A DNA stretch of 64,000 bases from the NCBI GenBank assembly GCA_944324225.1, contig CALUVL010000001.1:124001-188000 (forward strand), written 5' to 3'. Numbering within the stretch: position 1 is the first letter of the stretch; the number at the start of each line of letters is the position of its first letter. The translations under genes were made by a program, and so were the position numbers. The notes under the pieces were generated by a model that was given only the letters and a program-made list of their open reading frames with translations, was not told the DNA's origin and searched no databases. Below are positions 35,932 to 44,791 of this stretch, piece by piece. Origin of the DNA: Candidatus Gastranaerophilales bacterium (GTDB lineage Bacteria > Cyanobacteriota > Vampirovibrionia > Gastranaerophilales > Gastranaerophilaceae).

Positions 35932-36636
35932 ATGTTGGATCGTATACAACTTACACACGAAGTAGAAGAAATGTGCTGCGTAAAACGCGGCGTAAAAGGC
36001 GAACCTGCTCCGATTCCGCAAGAAGGCGAATGGACAAAGGTTAAAAAAATCGAAGAAATTTCAGGCTTAACTCACGGCTGCGGATGCTGTGCTCCTCAGC
36101 AGGGTACCTGCAAATTAACTCTTAATGTTAAAGACGGTATTATTCAGGAAGCTTTGGTTGAAACTCTCGGCTGCTCAGGTATGACTCACTCAGCTGCTAT
36201 GGCTGCCGAAATCCTTCCGGGCAAAACTATCCTTGAAGCTTTGAACACTGACCTTGTTTGCGACGCAATTAACGTTGCAATGAGAGAATTGTTCCTCCAA
36301 ATCGTTTACGGCCGTACACAAACAGCTTTCTCTGAAGGCGGCTTGCCTGTCGGCGCAGGTCTTGAAGATTTAGGAAAAGGCCTCAGATCTCAGGTAGGTA
36401 CAATCTTCTCAACAAAACAAAAAGGGCCGAGATACCTTGAAGTTGCTGAAGGCTATGTTCTTGAATTAGGTTTGGACAAGAATGACGAAATTATCGGATA
36501 CAAATTCGTTCACCTCGGCAAATTCATGGATGCCGTTAAAAAAGGCGTTGACCCGAAAGAAGCTCTTGAAAAATTCACAAGCACTTACGGAAGATTTGAT
36601 GAAGCCGTTAAGAAAATAGACCCGAGGGTGGAATAA
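35932..36636 (+). CDS. NifU-like iron-sulfur scaffold protein, partner of GGGtGRT
   Basis: This 234-residue protein has Cys at 15, 16, 50, 52, 53, 60, 81 and 110. The central region GCSGMTHSAAMAAEILPGKTI resembles the NifU/IscU scaffold motif. The GCGCC cluster at 49-53 is specific to the group that neighbours GGGtGRT proteins, and the family is usually labelled as an iron-sulfur assembly scaffold. The gene is followed 178 nt later by the GGGtGRT gene. The leader has GAAGGGAG. An iron-sulfur role is inferred; no isc or suf genes are near. Confidence 0.82.
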   Translation: MLDRIQLTHEVEEMCCVKRGVKGEPAPIPQEGEWTKVKKIEEISGLTHGCGCCAPQQGTCKLTLNVKDGIIQEALVETLGCSGMTHSAAMAAEILPGKTILEALNTDLVCDAINVAMRELFLQIVYGRTQTAFSEGGLPVGAGLEDLGKGLRSQVGTIFSTKQKGPRYLEVAEGYVLELGLDKNDEIIGYKFVHLGKFMDAVKKGVDPKEALEKFTSTYGRFDEAVKKIDPRVE

Positions 36637-36639
36637 GCA

Positions 36640-36760
36640 AATTTCCGGTAGAGTGAAGGGCGAAGCCCGAACTCGTAACATCCGCGGCTCCGCTTGAGCG
36701 GCTCAAATTTGAAAAATTTGAGAAGCGAAAACAAGGAGCAGGAAAGCCGGATAATTTGAT
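36640..36760. repeat. Degenerate hairpin repeats between the NifU-like and GGGtGRT genes
   Basis: Contains GGTAGAGTGAAGGGCGAAGC, similar to GGTAGGGTGGAGCGAAGCGG at about 35595, and a CAAATTT/AAATTTG hairpin. The spacer could carry a processing or attenuation site between the two genes. Confidence 0.5.
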
Positions 36761-36814
36761 AAAACAGGCAAAATCAAAAAATAATAAAAGTAATTAAATT
36801 AAGAGGAAATAAAA

Positions 36815-37819
36815 ATGACAGTAAAATTTGAAGGACAAGACAGACGTCAGGCAAAATTGAACAAAATTTTACCGGAATACGGCTTCAAATCTTTAGAAGA
36901 AGCTCGTGACCTTTGTTTGTCAAAAGGCATTGACGTTGACAAAATTGTTAAAGGAATTCAGCCTATCGCATTTGAAAATGCTTTTTGGGCATACACTTTA
37001 GGGGCAGCTATTGCTTTGAAAAAAGAAGCTAAATCAGCTGCAGAAGCTGCAAGTTTAATCGGTGAAGGTTTACAGGCATTCTGTGTTCCGGGATCCGTAG
37101 GCGACACAAGAAAAGTAGGACTTGGTCACGGAAATTTGGCAGCTATGCTTTTGAGAGAAGAAACTAAATGTTTCTGCTTCCTCGCAGGCCACGAATCATT
37201 CGCAGCAGCTGAAGGTGCTATCGGTATCGCAAGAAACGCTAACAAAGTTAGAAAAGAACCTTTGAGAGTAATCTTGAACGGTCTTGGAAAAGATGCTGCT
37301 TACATCATCTCAAGAATCAACGGTTTCACATCTGTTGAAACTAAATACGATTACAAAACAGGCGAATTGAAAATCGTTAAAGAACAACCGTTCTCAGACG
37401 GCGAAAGAGCAAAAGTTAAATGCTATGGTGCCGATGATGTTTCAGAAGGTGTTGCAATCATGATTCACGAAGGCGTTGATGTTTCTATCACAGGTAACTC
37501 AACTAACCCGACAAGATTCCAGCACCCTGTTGCAGGTACTTACAAAAAATGGTGCTTCGAAAACGGACGTAAATACTTCTCAGTAGCATCAGGCGGCGGT
37601 ACAGGGAGAACTCTTCACCCTGATAACGTTGCTGCAGGCCCTGCTTCTTACGGTATGACGGATACTATGGGCAGAATGCACGGTGATGCTCAATTTGCAG
37701 GTTCATCTTCAGTTCCTGCTCACGTTGAAATGATGGGTATTATCGGTATGGGCAACAACCCGATGGTCGGTGCAACCGTTGCAGTTGCAGTTGCTGTCGC
37801 AGGCGCGCTTAACAACTAA
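36815..37819 (+). CDS. GGGtGRT protein
   Basis: This 334-residue protein has the family-naming motif ASGGGTGRTLHPDN near residue 258-271 and a Gly/Ala/Val-rich C-terminus (GNNPMVGATVAVAVAVAGALNN, residues ~313-334). The family (GGGtGRT, Pfam) has no assigned enzyme activity. Conserved Cys are in FLAGHES and in the CFCFLAG region. The gene has an AGAGGAAAT leader and is followed by a terminator. Codon use looks strongly biased, with GAA/AAA/GGT, suggesting high expression, but I did not calculate this. Confidence 0.88.
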   Translation: MTVKFEGQDRRQAKLNKILPEYGFKSLEEARDLCLSKGIDVDKIVKGIQPIAFENAFWAYTLGAAIALKKEAKSAAEAASLIGEGLQAFCVPGSVGDTRKVGLGHGNLAAMLLREETKCFCFLAGHESFAAAEGAIGIARNANKVRKEPLRVILNGLGKDAAYIISRINGFTSVETKYDYKTGELKIVKEQPFSDGERAKVKCYGADDVSEGVAIMIHEGVDVSITGNSTNPTRFQHPVAGTYKKWCFENGRKYFSVASGGGTGRTLHPDNVAAGPASYGMTDTMGRMHGDAQFAGSSSVPAHVEMMGIIGMGNNPMVGATVAVAVAVAGALNN

Positions 37820-37840
37820 TTATTGCTTAATAAAATATCT

Positions 37841-37869
37841 AAAAAAGGCGGATTTTGTCCGCCTTTTTT
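37841..37869 (+). terminator. Intrinsic terminator after the GGGtGRT gene
   Basis: AAAAAAGGCGGA and TCCGCCTTTTTT form a stem with a 5-nt loop. Confidence 0.9.
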
Positions 37870-37960
37870 ATTATGAAGTTTTGTAAGAATAAAATGGAAC
37901 ACTAGCAAAAAAAAATATGTTCATGATTATATATGAATAACAAGAATTAAAGGAGTGTAC

Positions 37961-39124
37961 ATGAAGATTTCAGCAATTCAGCCTAATTATGTAAACAGAT
38001 TTTCGTTCAGAAATAACGGACAGCAGACAGTTACAACAACTCAGACGCCGGTTGAAAATAAAAATAATGGACTTAGTAAAAATACCCAAACAGCAATAGG
38101 ACTCGGGGCAGGGATTGTAGTTCTGGCAGGTCTGGTTTACGCAGGTTATACAGGGAAATTGGGCGCGAAAATACAGAAATTCCTCGGCGGAGTGAAAAAA
38201 GAAGCTGCTAAAGCCACAGAAAACCTTGGAGCTGAAGTAAAACCTAAAGACTCCTCCTTAAAAACTCCGAAATCTGAAGCGCCAGCAGGAACAGCAGAAG
38301 TGGAATCTGTCAAAATTGATACAGATGAAGCTAAATCAAAAAAAGATATTCTTAACGGTATAGATGCTGAAGATGCTGAGGTTGTGGAAGAAATCCCTTA
38401 CAAATTGACGGCTGCCGAATTGCAAAATTTACCGCATGAACAGAGTTTTGCCAAGTTTAAAGACGATATAAATACAATAGTTGGCAATAATGATGATTTT
38501 AAAAAATTTAACGAAAGTTTAGAAAATTATCTTGCAAATCTGGATATAGATATGGCTAATTTAGAATTAACAAAAGAAAACGCAGAATTGTATGACTTTT
38601 TTGTTGGGAAATCAATTGAAAAATTCAGCAAAGAACTTGATAATCTGGGGGAACTAAATAACTTAAAACTTGGCCGTTCAGCTGCTAAGCTTGCACTTGG
38701 TGATACAGAATCTGCACGTAATCTGGTTATGGATGTAATCAATTCCGGTAAAATGAACGATGATAGGGTTGATGCTTTTATCATGCTGAGAAATATTAGT
38801 GAAAAAACAGGCAACCTGGATGAAAGTTCAAAAATTTTGGATGAAGCCATGAATGGTGATGTCCAAAAAATCAATGAACTTAAAGAAAAAATTAACAAGA
38901 TATACGAAGGTAAAACTGGTACCGTAAAAGAATTTACTGCGGAAGAAAAAGCAGTGCTGACACAATTTTCAGACGTGACTTTTTACTATGATTCACTGTT
39001 CAAAAATCTGCGGGATGTTTATGGTGAAACGTATGAAAACGGTGTAATGAACAGATTAAGAGATATAATGCGAGATGCTTTTAATTTTTATAATGGAAAA
39101 AAAATAAAAGCAGCGATTGAATAA
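37961..39124 (+). CDS. Unknown membrane protein of the N-terminal F-R group
   Basis: I start at the ATG at 37961, 5 nt after AAGGAG; an in-frame GTG is two codons upstream. The protein has 387 residues. It begins MKISAIQPNYVNRFSFRNN, then a polar stretch, then a Gly-rich helix at about 46-66 ending in YTGKLG. A Lys/Glu/Ala-rich linker follows, and then a mainly helical acidic domain from about 145, possibly TPR-like (e.g. residues 215-305). The first 70 residues match the plan at 1520, 34603 and 48191(-). Confidence 0.7.
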   Translation: MKISAIQPNYVNRFSFRNNGQQTVTTTQTPVENKNNGLSKNTQTAIGLGAGIVVLAGLVYAGYTGKLGAKIQKFLGGVKKEAAKATENLGAEVKPKDSSLKTPKSEAPAGTAEVESVKIDTDEAKSKKDILNGIDAEDAEVVEEIPYKLTAAELQNLPHEQSFAKFKDDINTIVGNNDDFKKFNESLENYLANLDIDMANLELTKENAELYDFFVGKSIEKFSKELDNLGELNNLKLGRSAAKLALGDTESARNLVMDVINSGKMNDDRVDAFIMLRNISEKTGNLDESSKILDEAMNGDVQKINELKEKINKIYEGKTGTVKEFTAEEKAVLTQFSDVTFYYDSLFKNLRDVYGETYENGVMNRLRDIMRDAFNFYNGKKIKAAIE

Positions 39125-39137
39125 TCGCTGCTTTTTT
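39106..39137 (+). terminator. Intrinsic terminator
   Basis: AAAAGCAGCGATT and ATCGCTGCTTTTTT form a 12-13 bp stem overlapping the stop codon of the preceding gene. Confidence 0.88.
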
Positions 39138-39175
39138 AATATTTGTGCATAATAATTTGATACTCACCAGATATT

Positions 39176-39556
39176 TTAAGACCCTTTTCTGGCCTCAGTG
39201 ATAAGATTTTTGACAGCAATTTCAAGAGCCTCAGTTTCGCTTATGTCGTGTTCTGCTGCGTAGTCTTTAATCTTCTGTATTGCTGCTTCGCTTAACCTTC
39301 TATTAAACGGGATTTTTTTATTTTCGCATTTTCTGCCGGCGCCGTCACGTTTGCCACCCCAGCCGCAGCCTTTGCCTTCGCCGCCATGGCAGTGGCCTTC
39401 ACCGTGTCCGTGGCAGTTGTGTTCGCCGTTATTATTGTCGCAATGCTTTCCTTCTCCATGGCAATTTTCACCGTGATGGCAGCCATCGCCATGGTTATGC
39501 CCGCAGCCTTCTCCGTGTCTGCATTCTTCGTGGTCATGGTTACAATGTTCGTTCAT
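39176..39556 (-). CDS. His/Cys-rich metal-binding protein with RHH-like domain
   Basis: This is a 126-residue protein. About the first 65 residues contain 15 His and 9 Cys in HG/GH/CH patterns, a metal-sponge type segment. A basic patch CGWGGKRDGAGRK follows. The last ~50 residues resemble a ribbon-helix-helix or arc-type domain (NRRLSEAAIQKIKDYAAEHDISETEALEIAV, about residues 84-114). The GGxRxGAGRK lead-in is common before such domains. A Ni, Zn or Cu sensor/store is plausible but unproven. It is a single gene with AGGAGG upstream. Confidence 0.72.
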   Translation of the reverse strand: MNEHCNHDHEECRHGEGCGHNHGDGCHHGENCHGEGKHCDNNNGEHNCHGHGEGHCHGGEGKGCGWGGKRDGAGRKCENKKIPFNRRLSEAAIQKIKDYAAEHDISETEALEIAVKNLITEARKGS

Positions 39557-39704
39557 TTGAATTCCTCCTTATAAATCTATGATAACTCCATTTTTGATTT
39601 TGTCAATACATAATCAAGTTAAAATGTAATTTCCAAAAAATTATGTTTGTCTTAAAATAAAATAAGAATCACAAATTTAATACAAACTTAAGGGGAGATA
39701 AGAA

Positions 39705-40658
39705 ATGGCTAAAAACAGAATTGGAATTGATGTTGGCGGTACGAATGTAAAGATTGCACTTGTTGACACAAAAGGTAAAATAGTCTATTCAAACTCTGTT
39801 CCGACACGTGCGGAGATGGGGTATGAATACACAGTAAACAATATCAAACAGGCAATTTATGATTTGTTAAAAGAAACAAAATTAACTACAAAAGATATTG
39901 AAGGTATCGGATTTGGATTTCCGGGACAGGTTGACTACAAAGCAGGAATTGTCAGAAACGCTCCAAACATCCCCGGCTGGGTTGAAGTTCCGATTGCAAA
40001 ACTTATTGAAGATGAGTTCAAAATTCCGACACGCGTGGACAACGATGTTAGATGTGCAGCATTAGGCGAATTGAAATACGGTGCCGGAAAAGGCTGCGAA
40101 AACATGATTTGTATCACAGTCGGAACAGGTATTGGTTCAGGATTAATCATCAATGGCAAGCTTGTAAGGGGTGCCTCAAACGCAGCGGGCGAAATCGGAC
40201 ATATAAAACTTCAAATGCATGACGGGCCGATTTGCGGATGCGGAGATACAGGATGTCTGGAAGCTTTTGCATCAGGTCCTTCAATCGTTGCGATGGCTGA
40301 AGATTATATCAGAGGCGGCAAGTCTACCAAATTTCGTGAAATGGCAAATGGCGGACAGATTACACCATATCTGGTCTGCGAAGCAGCAAAAGCAGGAGAT
40401 CCTGTTGCACAGAGAATTTTCACTATTATGGGCGAATACATAGGAATCGGTCTTGCAAGCGTTGTAAACCTGTTAAATCCTGAAAGAATTATTATCGGCG
40501 GCGGTGTTGCTGATGCCGGCGATATTCTTATCGCTCCTTTGACCGAAACTTTGAAAAAACGCGCAATGAAAATTGCAGGTTCAGCAGTAGAAGTTGTTCC
40601 GGCTCAGCTTGGAAATACGGCAGGCGTTATAGGTTCAAGCCTTTTGATTGAAAGCTAA
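39705..40658 (+). CDS. ROK-family kinase (probable glucokinase)
   Basis: This 317-residue ROK protein has the ATP motif GIDVGGTNVKIALVD at the N-terminus, the ROK signature GEIGHIKLQMHDGPICGCGDTGCLEAFASGP (residues ~165-195, with the zinc CGCGxxGCLE motif) and GGGVADAGD near the C-terminus. No DNA-binding domain is present, so it is a kinase rather than a repressor. It is next to a phosphohexomutase gene on the opposite strand, and glucose is the likely sugar. Confidence 0.9.
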   Translation: MAKNRIGIDVGGTNVKIALVDTKGKIVYSNSVPTRAEMGYEYTVNNIKQAIYDLLKETKLTTKDIEGIGFGFPGQVDYKAGIVRNAPNIPGWVEVPIAKLIEDEFKIPTRVDNDVRCAALGELKYGAGKGCENMICITVGTGIGSGLIINGKLVRGASNAAGEIGHIKLQMHDGPICGCGDTGCLEAFASGPSIVAMAEDYIRGGKSTKFREMANGGQITPYLVCEAAKAGDPVAQRIFTIMGEYIGIGLASVVNLLNPERIIIGGGVADAGDILIAPLTETLKKRAMKIAGSAVEVVPAQLGNTAGVIGSSLLIES

Positions 40659-40690
40659 GTTTTTATATAACATGCAAATTTATATTTAAT

Positions 40691-40724
40691 AAAAACGGCG
40701 GTTCAATTTTAGAACTGCCGTTTT
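40691..40724. terminator. Bidirectional intrinsic terminator
   Basis: AAAAACGGCGGTTC and AGAACTGCCGTTTT form a stem with one wobble between converging genes. Confidence 0.87.
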
Positions 40725-40749
40725 GGTAATTTGTAATCAGAAAAAATTA

Positions 40750-42123
40750 TTAAGCTAAAATCTTTTTAAATTCTTCGATTTTTGCGGTTGAGTCGCTTTC
40801 AAAATAAATTCTTAACAGCGGTTCCGTGCCGCTCGGGCGCACAAGAACCCAGCTTGCATTGTCTGAAAGATATAATTTAACTCCGTCTTTAAAATCTTTT
40901 TTCGAGATTTTGTAATCCCCGATTTGTTCAAGATTTTTGAAAGTTTCAAGAACTTTTTTAACTTCATCCGAATTGGAAACTTTTTTGTCAATTCTGTCGT
41001 TAAAAAATTTGCATCCGGCAAAATTTTCAAGCTCTTTTTGCAATTCGGTTAAGGATTTATTTTCGTAAGCCATAGCTTCAAGTACAAGCAGGTTTGCAAG
41101 AATTCCGTCTTTTTCCGGAATATGCCCCTGAATACTTAATCCTCCGCTTTCTTCGCCGCCGATTATCGGGTTAAATTTTCTCATTGCTTCTCCCACATGT
41201 TTGAAGCCGACAGCGGTTTCAATCACATCTACGTCAAGCTTTTCCGCTGCTTTGTTCAGCATAAGGCTTGCACCGACTGTTTTAACGAGAGAGCCGGTCA
41301 GGTTTTTATGTTTTTTCAGATGAATAAGTAAAATCGCAATAATTTCATTCGGAGTTACGTACTCGCCCTGTTCGTTAATAACTCCAAACCTGTCTGCGTC
41401 GCCGTCGTTTGCAAAGCCGATTGAATTTGTTTCTGATTTAACTTTTCCAATCAGTTCTTTTAAATATTTAGGCTTTGGTTCCGGCATTCCGCCTCCGAAA
41501 TTTTTGTCGTGCCATAGATGCAAACTTTCAAACTTTATTCCGTGAAGTGTCAAAAGTTTGTCAAAATATCCTATGCTCGCTGAATAAAGTCCGTCAAAAA
41601 TTATGTTTGTTTTAAGAGTTTTAATTTTTTCAAAATCAATCAAACTTTCAAGATGTTCAAAATAATCTTTGCTGAAATCATATTTTTCGATTTTGCCGTC
41701 AGCGAATTTTTCAGGCTTGTCTTCAAGATATGCAATGATTTTGTCCGTAATTTCAGAAGTTGCGGGGCCTGCATAATCCGGAATGAATTTAATTCCCAAA
41801 TATTCAGGCGGGTTGTGTGAAGCGGTAAACATCAAAGCGCATGCATTGAGATGTTTGGCATTATAAGCAAGCACAGGTGTCGGAACAACTTTGTCGCTGT
41901 ACAAAATTTCAAATCCCATTTGAGACAAAATTTCTGCTGCAAGATAAGAAAATTCATCCGCCATATTTCTCGGATCGTACCCGATTATAATTTTTTTTGA
42001 AGCTCCGAAGTTTTTGTAAACATATTTCCCGACAGCATTGCAGACCTTTGTAACATTGTCTTTGTTAAAATCTTTTCCGACTATAGCTCTCCAGCCGTCC
42101 GTTCCGAATTTAATCCCGTCCAT
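40750..42123 (-). CDS. Phosphoglucomutase/phosphomannomutase
   Basis: I start at 42123 (MDGIKFGTDGWRAIVG). An in-frame ORF extends 53 codons further into the pheA leader but lacks family homology and a site. The protein has 457 residues. Family motifs include FTASHNPPEYLGIK with the phospho-Ser, GFANDGDADRFGV for metal binding, GGEESGGLSIQGH, and PSGTEPLLRIYFE at the end. It interconverts hexose-1- and hexose-6-phosphates and fits with the ROK kinase in glycan or glycogen precursor supply. Confidence 0.93.
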   Translation of the reverse strand: MDGIKFGTDGWRAIVGKDFNKDNVTKVCNAVGKYVYKNFGASKKIIIGYDPRNMADEFSYLAAEILSQMGFEILYSDKVVPTPVLAYNAKHLNACALMFTASHNPPEYLGIKFIPDYAGPATSEITDKIIAYLEDKPEKFADGKIEKYDFSKDYFEHLESLIDFEKIKTLKTNIIFDGLYSASIGYFDKLLTLHGIKFESLHLWHDKNFGGGMPEPKPKYLKELIGKVKSETNSIGFANDGDADRFGVINEQGEYVTPNEIIAILLIHLKKHKNLTGSLVKTVGASLMLNKAAEKLDVDVIETAVGFKHVGEAMRKFNPIIGGEESGGLSIQGHIPEKDGILANLLVLEAMAYENKSLTELQKELENFAGCKFFNDRIDKKVSNSDEVKKVLETFKNLEQIGDYKISKKDFKDGVKLYLSDNASWVLVRPSGTEPLLRIYFESDSTAKIEEFKKILA

Positions 42124-42187
42124 AATTAATTGCCCTTTTATCTTGTGTTTGATATAATTATAAAAAAAATACGGAGTTAAGTAAATA

Positions 42188-43033
42188 ATGGATTTTTCAT
42201 CTGTCGAAAGAATTGCATATCTTGGTCCGAGAGGATCTTTTTCGGAAATGGCGGCGGATATATTTTGCGGAAAATACAACATTCATCCTTATCCGGAGCC
42301 TGTGAATACAATCCGGCAGGTTATAGAATACGTTGACGAAAATCCAAATGTTCTGGGTGTAATTCCCCTTGAAAATTCAATAGAAGGCTCTGTGAGAGAA
42401 TCCCTTGACCATTTGATGATGACAATAAATCCGAATATCAAAATCCTTTCTCAGACCGTAATGCCGATAAGACACTGTCTGTTGTCACGCAATACGGAAT
42501 TTTACAGCATAACCGGAGTTATATCACACCCTCAGGCGCTTGCACAGTGTCAGAACTTTATTCATGACGAAATGCCGAGGAACCTTAACCTGATTGAAGC
42601 ATCGAGTACGGCTGAGGCGGCCAGAAGTCTTGCAAATTACAACCTTACGTATGCTGCAATCGGCAGTGAAAAAACAGCTGAACTTTATAATTTGAATATA
42701 TTGAAAGAAAATATAAATGATGACAAATCCAATCAAACAAGATTTGCCCTTATCGGAGATTTTGAAACGGAAGTAACAGGGCACGACAGAACTTCTCTGA
42801 TTTTTGCAACCGAAAACAAACCGGGGGCCTTGCTGGAAATTTTACATATTTTCTATCAGAATAATATAAATCTTTCATATATAGTTTCAAGGCCTTCCAA
42901 AATAAAATTCGGGGATTACAATTTTATTGTGAATTTTGATGGACACGTAAAAGAATCTAAAATTTTGAATACCTTAAAACAAATTAAAGAAAAAACAACG
43001 TTTATGAGATTTTTTGGTTCATATGAAAAATAA
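42188..43033 (+). CDS. pheA: Prephenate dehydratase
   Basis: This 281-residue monofunctional enzyme makes phenylpyruvate for phenylalanine. It has AYLGPRGSFSEMAA at the N-terminus, PLENSIEGSVRESLD near residue 60, a TRFALIGD motif near 180, and a C-terminal ACT domain with NKPGALLEILHIF and YIVSRPSK for Phe feedback. It is divergent from the phosphohexomutase gene. Confidence 0.94.
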   Translation: MDFSSVERIAYLGPRGSFSEMAADIFCGKYNIHPYPEPVNTIRQVIEYVDENPNVLGVIPLENSIEGSVRESLDHLMMTINPNIKILSQTVMPIRHCLLSRNTEFYSITGVISHPQALAQCQNFIHDEMPRNLNLIEASSTAEAARSLANYNLTYAAIGSEKTAELYNLNILKENINDDKSNQTRFALIGDFETEVTGHDRTSLIFATENKPGALLEILHIFYQNNINLSYIVSRPSKIKFGDYNFIVNFDGHVKESKILNTLKQIKEKTTFMRFFGSYEK

Positions 43034-43055
43034 ATAAGTTCTCCTAAATAGCGTC

Positions 43056-43085
43056 TTGACAATTTTTAAAGTTACGTGTTATATT
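43056..43085 (+). promoter_or_regulatory. Promoter before the phage-tail-like gene
   Basis: TTGACA (43056-43061) and TATATT (43080-43085) are 18 nt apart, near consensus. The leader to the ATG at 43155 is about 60 nt. Confidence 0.7.
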
Positions 43086-43154
43086 TGGTTGTTGCGTCTT
43101 ATTAAAATAATTAATTTACAGTAGAGGTTCATCAAATTTGTCAGAAAGGAAAAT

Positions 43155-43970
43155 ATGACAAATTCAATGATACCTTATTCATTTACTCCTGGAACAAAAG
43201 CAAAAGCTCAGGAAGTAAACGCTAATTTTGTAGCACTTGCCGATAAAATTGATGAAAATAATGCAACAGCTATGCATTATAACAGCAGTGCAACAGTAAG
43301 CGGAAATATGACTTTTACCAAGCCGATAGTTTCGAGCGGTATATTTTCTGTTACACAGGGAAATTTAACAGTCAAAAATCTCACAAACGGAGGTTCGACG
43401 GACGCTGTTATTGCAATAAACAGTGACACAAATAAGCGCTGCGGTTCCTTAAGATTTACAAATGGCGATGGATACAATGACGTTATGCTGACGGCGGCTA
43501 AAGAAAACGCGGATATCAGCCCCATGGGTATAAGAAACGACAACGGAAGCGTTTATGGTTATTGTCCGACTTATACCAACTACGCTGACAGCTCAACGAA
43601 AATAGTAACAACACAATTCCTCACCAACCGCTGGGTAACTTCAAAAGCTACAACGAGTTCAAGCGCTTCAAAAGCCCGTCCGGCTGTAGTTGTGACAAAC
43701 TATGTTTCCGGTGCAAGCTGGTATCGTATCTGGTCAGACGGTTGGATTGAACAGGGGGGATTTATTTCAAACGCTTCTAATAATGCAGATACAACAGTTA
43801 CACTTTTAAAGAAATTTAGTAATACAAACTATTCCGTACTTACTAATGCTTCTGTTATGCAGCACTGGGCTCCTGTAACTAAAAAAACGGCTACTTCAAT
43901 GGTTGTATATATATGTGATTACGGGAACAAAAATCCGTCATCTTTTCATTGGCGTGCTTGCGGATATTAG
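43155..43970 (+). CDS. Phage tail-fibre-like protein
   Basis: This 271-residue protein begins MIPYSFTPGTKAKAQEVNANFVALADKI, a pattern common at the N-terminus of phage tail/fibre proteins. Ser/Thr/Asn-rich beta repeats follow. The C-terminus has WYRIWSDGWIEQGGFISN, typical of tail-fibre receptor-binding tips. No other structural phage genes are nearby except the next gene. It may be a leftover or a domesticated surface or tail module. A strong promoter precedes it. Confidence 0.72.
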   Translation: MTNSMIPYSFTPGTKAKAQEVNANFVALADKIDENNATAMHYNSSATVSGNMTFTKPIVSSGIFSVTQGNLTVKNLTNGGSTDAVIAINSDTNKRCGSLRFTNGDGYNDVMLTAAKENADISPMGIRNDNGSVYGYCPTYTNYADSSTKIVTTQFLTNRWVTSKATTSSSASKARPAVVVTNYVSGASWYRIWSDGWIEQGGFISNASNNADTTVTLLKKFSNTNYSVLTNASVMQHWAPVTKKTATSMVVYICDYGNKNPSSFHWRACGY

Positions 43971-43979
43971 GGAAAATGA

Positions 43980-44026
43980 AGAGTGAAGAAGTGAGGTCAG
44001 TTTCTTGACCATTCACTTCACACTCA
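43980..44026. repeat. Imperfect inverted repeat between the tail-like genes
   Basis: GAGTGAAG...AGTGAG on the left pairs with ...CATTCACTTCACACTC on the right around GTCAGTTTCTTGAC. It may terminate or attenuate transcription between the two genes. Confidence 0.55.
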
Positions 44027-44047
44027 AAAAATCGAAAGGAGAGAATT

Positions 44048-44677
44048 ATGGATGAAACATTAAACGAAATAAACGAAACAGGAAACCCGCCGGTTGAAAC
44101 CGAGCCGGAAACAACAAATCCTTCATCTGAAGAAATTCAGGATATAGATATTCCTCAAGAAGAAGAGGAAATTGTCGTTCCGGAGGACTGGAGTGAATGG
44201 GATGAGCACGAGTTCATAGAAGGAGAAATATTCACAACCGAATACCCTCCTCAGGCGGCGGTCTGGTGCAACGAAGGCGGAACACACCACATTGAAGAAA
44301 TCGAGCCTGATGAGGATGGAAACAGACGCTTTCAGATAGTCAAAAATCCCGAGCCGACAGCAGAGGAGATTGCCGAAAGAAAAGCAATGCTAAACCTGAC
44401 GGCGGCAGATGTAGAGCGTGCGATTTACAAAGCCAAAGGAATGGACTTTGACGACGTTGTTGCTCTTGTTGAACAGTACAACCAAACCGCCCCGATGGAC
44501 GCTGAGGGTGAGGGGGCAACTATTGACATCAAGGCTCTCAAAATCGAACTCAAAGCTAACAACTTTTACCGCGGGAACCCCTACATTGACGCTGTCGGCC
44601 AGCTTCTGGGCTTTACGTCCGAACAGCTCGACAACTTCTTTGAAACAGGGGATTATACGAAATTGTTGAATGGGTGA
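44048..44677 (+). CDS. Acidic phage-associated protein of unknown function
   Basis: This 209-residue protein is strongly acidic in its first 65 residues (Glu/Pro/Thr-rich). A segment QAAVWCNEGGTHHIEEIEPDED follows (residues ~75-96), resembling the WCN...I(E)EI pattern in phage tail-fibre companion proteins. A helical C-terminus ends it. AAAGGAGAG is its ribosome site. Its position 77 nt after the tail-fibre-like gene suggests a chaperone or partner of that protein. Confidence 0.65.
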   Translation: MDETLNEINETGNPPVETEPETTNPSSEEIQDIDIPQEEEEIVVPEDWSEWDEHEFIEGEIFTTEYPPQAAVWCNEGGTHHIEEIEPDEDGNRRFQIVKNPEPTAEEIAERKAMLNLTAADVERAIYKAKGMDFDDVVALVEQYNQTAPMDAEGEGATIDIKALKIELKANNFYRGNPYIDAVGQLLGFTSEQLDNFFETGDYTKLLNG

Positions 44678-44782
44678 AAAGTTAAAAGGTTTAATAAGTG
44701 AAGGGTCGCTTCACGCCTCACCTCTCACGCTTCGCACCTTACTTTGTACATTGAAATCGACAACCAGGCAGGATTATGGTAA

Positions 44783-44788
44783 TATAAT
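44783..44788 (+). promoter_or_regulatory. -10 element of structured RNA 2
   Basis: A perfect TATAAT lies 4 nt before the first paired base of the RNA. No clear -35 is present, but the position places the transcription start at the base of the terminal stem. Confidence 0.55.
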
Positions 44789-44791
44789 CTT

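Noticed and set aside
35518-36021. A 167-residue ORF on the minus strand
   Set aside because: It runs through several dispersed repeats, has no good ribosome site and overlaps the start of the NifU-like gene.
40750-42282. The longer start of the phosphohexomutase at 42282
   Set aside because: The extra 53 residues lack family homology and overlap the pheA leader and start; MDGIKFGTDGW at 42123 is the normal N-terminus.
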